Source: Anaerolineaceae bacterium
GTDB taxonomy: Bacteria; Chloroflexota; Anaerolineae; Aggregatilineales; Phototrophicaceae
Assembly: GCA_020634135.1 (NCBI GenBank)
Contig: JACKCG010000001.1
Location: 1 to 64,000 of the forward strand
DNA length: 64,000 bases
Direction: 5' to 3'
Shown here: piece by piece, positions 62,333 to 64,000 of the stretch
Position numbering within the stretch: the first letter of the stretch is position 1
Layout: every line of letters starts with the position of its first letter
Notes under the pieces: model-generated
Database searches by the model: none
Told to the model about the DNA's origin: nothing
Seen by the model: only the letters and a program-made list of their open reading frames with translations
Program-made: the position numbers and the translations under genes

Positions 62333-63892
62333 ATGACTGATTTCGCGCAAAGTACCAGTCCTGTTTCCGATTCCGAAGCACATTCCAAAATCGTGACCGG
62401 TGAAGACTATATCAACAGCCTGCGCGGACGTGGTCTCAAGGTCTATTTATTTGGTGAATTGATAGACGAGCCGGTGGATCACCCGATGATTCGCCCCTCA
62501 ATTAATGCGATGGCGGAGACGTTCAATCTCGCTATCGAGAATCCCGACCTGGCGACGGCGCTTTCAGCCTATACCGGGACACGGGTCAACCGCTTTCTGC
62601 ATATCGCTGGCAGTCCCACTGATCTGGTTTTGCAGAACAAAATGCAGCGTCGCCTGGGACAGTTGACCGGCACCTGCTTTCAGCGCTGCGTGGGCATGGA
62701 TGCCTTCAATTCGATTCATTCCGTTACCTATGAAATTGATGAGGCGCATGGCACTAGCTACCATACGCGCTTCGTCCGCTTCGTGACACTGTGCCAGGAG
62801 CGGAATTATGTCGTCGGGGGTGCGATGACCGATGTCAAAGGGGATCGTGGCCTCGCTCCACACCAGCAGAACGACCCGGATGTTTATGTTCACGTCACCC
62901 GCCGCACGGACGAAGGGGTGTATATCACCGGGGCAAAGGCCCACCAGACCGGCTGCATCAATTCGCATTGGATGATCGTCATGCCCACCCTGCGCTTAGG
63001 GGAAAATGACCAGGATTTCGCCATCGTGGGAGCGGTACCCGTAGATGCGGACGGGATTACCTATATCTATGGCCGCCAATCGTGCGATACCCGCAGCATG
63101 GAGGCCGGCACGATAGACGTGGGGAACGCGCAGTACGGCGGGCAGGAAGCGATGGTGGTTTTCGATAACGTGTTCATCCCTAACGAATATATCTTCATGG
63201 ATGGGGAGTATGAATTTGCGGCCATGCTGGTCGAGCGTTTCACCTGTTATCACCGCCGCAGTTATGTCTGCAAAAGCGGGGTAGGGGATGTCCTGATCGG
63301 GGCGGCGGCGGCAGCAGCAGACTACAACGGCGTCGAAAAAGCCTCGCATATCCGCGATAAACTGGTGGAAATGACGCACCTGAATGAAACCATCTATGCG
63401 ACCGGTATCGCGGCTTCCTTCCAGTCGTTTCCCATGAAGTCGGGTGTGTACCTCAGCGACGATATGCTGGCGAATGTGTGCAAGCATCATGTGACGCGGA
63501 TGCCCTACGAAATCGGGCGGTTGGCGCAGGATATGGCCGGTGGGTTAGTCGCCACCATGCCCTCAGAACAGGATTTTCGTCACGAGGAAATCGGCGCGTT
63601 GCTGGACAAATACCTCAGGGGACGGGCAGATGTCCCCACCGAACACCGGATGCGGATTATGCGCCTGATCGAGAATTTGACGTTAGGGCGCAACGCGGTG
63701 GGCTACCTGACAGAATCCATGCACGGCGCAGGGTCTCCGCAGGCGCAGCGCATTCAGATTTACCGCCAGATGCAGCTAGACTTCAAGAAACAGCTTGCTC
63801 GTGTGCTGGCCGGGATTGAGGAACGTGACAGCCTGGTGGAAACCCTGACCGGCTATTTTGCCCGTGTCTTCGATGTCATGATAGCGGATTAG
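62333..63892 (+). CDS. 4-Hydroxybutyryl-CoA dehydratase/vinylacetyl-CoA isomerase homologue
   Basis: The 519-residue protein belongs to the flavoprotein family that includes 4-hydroxyphenylacetate 3-hydroxylase (HpaB) and 4-hydroxybutyryl-CoA dehydratase (4HBD). It resembles 4HBD specifically. The 4Fe-4S ligands are visible as Cys 115 and Cys 119 (TCFQRCVGM), His 307 and Cys 313 (CYHRRSYVCK). GVGDVLIGAAA, MTHLNETIYATG, MPYEIGRLAQDMAGG and ESMHGAGSPQAQRI fit 4HBD as well. The enzyme would dehydrate 4-hydroxybutyryl-CoA to crotonyl-CoA with a radical mechanism. The His-to-Cys spacing is short by one compared with the spacing I recall for Clostridium. Upstream RBS is AGAGGAA. No 4HB pathway partners are in the window. 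Confidence 0.87.
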   Translation: MTDFAQSTSPVSDSEAHSKIVTGEDYINSLRGRGLKVYLFGELIDEPVDHPMIRPSINAMAETFNLAIENPDLATALSAYTGTRVNRFLHIAGSPTDLVLQNKMQRRLGQLTGTCFQRCVGMDAFNSIHSVTYEIDEAHGTSYHTRFVRFVTLCQERNYVVGGAMTDVKGDRGLAPHQQNDPDVYVHVTRRTDEGVYITGAKAHQTGCINSHWMIVMPTLRLGENDQDFAIVGAVPVDADGITYIYGRQSCDTRSMEAGTIDVGNAQYGGQEAMVVFDNVFIPNEYIFMDGEYEFAAMLVERFTCYHRRSYVCKSGVGDVLIGAAAAAADYNGVEKASHIRDKLVEMTHLNETIYATGIAASFQSFPMKSGVYLSDDMLANVCKHHVTRMPYEIGRLAQDMAGGLVATMPSEQDFRHEEIGALLDKYLRGRADVPTEHRMRIMRLIENLTLGRNAVGYLTESMHGAGSPQAQRIQIYRQMQLDFKKQLARVLAGIEERDSLVETLTGYFARVFDVMIAD

Positions 63893-63900
63893 CCCTTTTT

Positions 63901-63930
63901 CGGGCAGCAGGATTTTTCCCTGACTGCCCG
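63901..63930. terminator. Hairpin between convergent genes
   Basis: CGGGCAG (63901-63907) pairs with CTGCCCG (63924-63930), and an inner CAGG/CCTG pair extends the stem to 11 bp with one bulge. No T-tract follows on either strand. Confidence 0.45.
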
Positions 63931-63952
63931 ATAACAGAGCAGGAAATCGCGG

Positions 63953-64000
63953 TCAGTCCCCGAACTGGATTCCCTGTGCCAGCGGCATCTGGGTTGACCA
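63953..64000 (-). CDS. Possible 3' end of a gene entering from the right edge
   Basis: A minus-strand frame is open from the right edge to a TGA at 63955-63953 and would encode the C-terminal residues WSTQMPLAQGIQFGD. Only 15 residues are visible, so this is a weak call. The convergent position and the hairpin between it and the dehydratase gene favour a real gene end. Confidence 0.3.
   Translation of the reverse strand, partial: WSTQMPLAQGIQFGD

Overview
The window is compact bacterial DNA with about 56 protein genes, no rRNA or tRNA genes, no CRISPR array and no transposase. The gene set points to a Chloroflexota bacterium, most likely class Anaerolineae. Supporting signs are HEAT-repeat, TIR and SdrD/Cna-B-like surface proteins, a BadF-type amino-sugar kinase paired with MurQ, ferredoxin-dependent 2-oxoacid oxidoreductase, frequent GTG/TTG starts, and secreted proteins whose predicted mature forms begin with Gln. 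This placement is inferred from protein families and was not tested with a marker gene.

Layout. 1-8.4 kb: 3' end of an SH3b protein, threonine dehydratase, a THUMP-type RNA methyltransferase between two small membrane proteins, a CbiM-PDGLE Ni/Co transport protein divergent from a Fur-family regulator over a shared palindromic site, LutC-like protein, phosphohexomutase and a PHP hydrolase. 8.4-17.7 kb: cell-surface genes (LysM/Cna-B-like anchored protein and a smaller paralogue, an MFS exporter, an unknown protein, a secreted protein with three DLELL repeats, a lipoprotein, a patatin, a membrane-tethered TIR-like protein). 18-19.6 kb: a lone octaheme cytochrome c of the tetrathionate-reductase family.

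19.7-36.4 kb is a carbohydrate-utilisation region. A fucose-isomerase-like gene is followed by a minus-strand operon of FGGY kinase, FSA-type transaldolase, DTE-family ketose 3-epimerase and aldo/keto reductase. This operon is divergent from a GntR/UTRA regulator with a near-consensus promoter and operator. Next come a LacI regulator with its own operator, a solute-binding protein and two permeases (no ATPase), then DapA-like, old-yellow-enzyme-like and Gfo/Idh/MocA enzymes. Together they look like uptake and breakdown of an uncommon ketose, polyol or sugar acid; the substrate is unknown.

36.5-48.2 kb: glycosyltransferase, CorC/HlyC-type protein, cytidine deaminase-RecO, orphan four-PAS histidine kinase, W/R-rich 2TM protein, FCD-type GntR regulator and KorAB. 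48.2-56.5 kb (mostly minus strand): a noncoding stretch, an operon of nitrilase, small protein and NadE that may be a split glutamine-dependent NAD synthetase, an amidohydrolase-HEAT fusion with an atypical metal site, Lgt, PdxS and a membrane protein. 56.6-64 kb: RecD2 helicase, MurK-like kinase and MurQ (cell-wall sugar recycling), RsmI, Pth and a 4-hydroxybutyryl-CoA dehydratase homologue.
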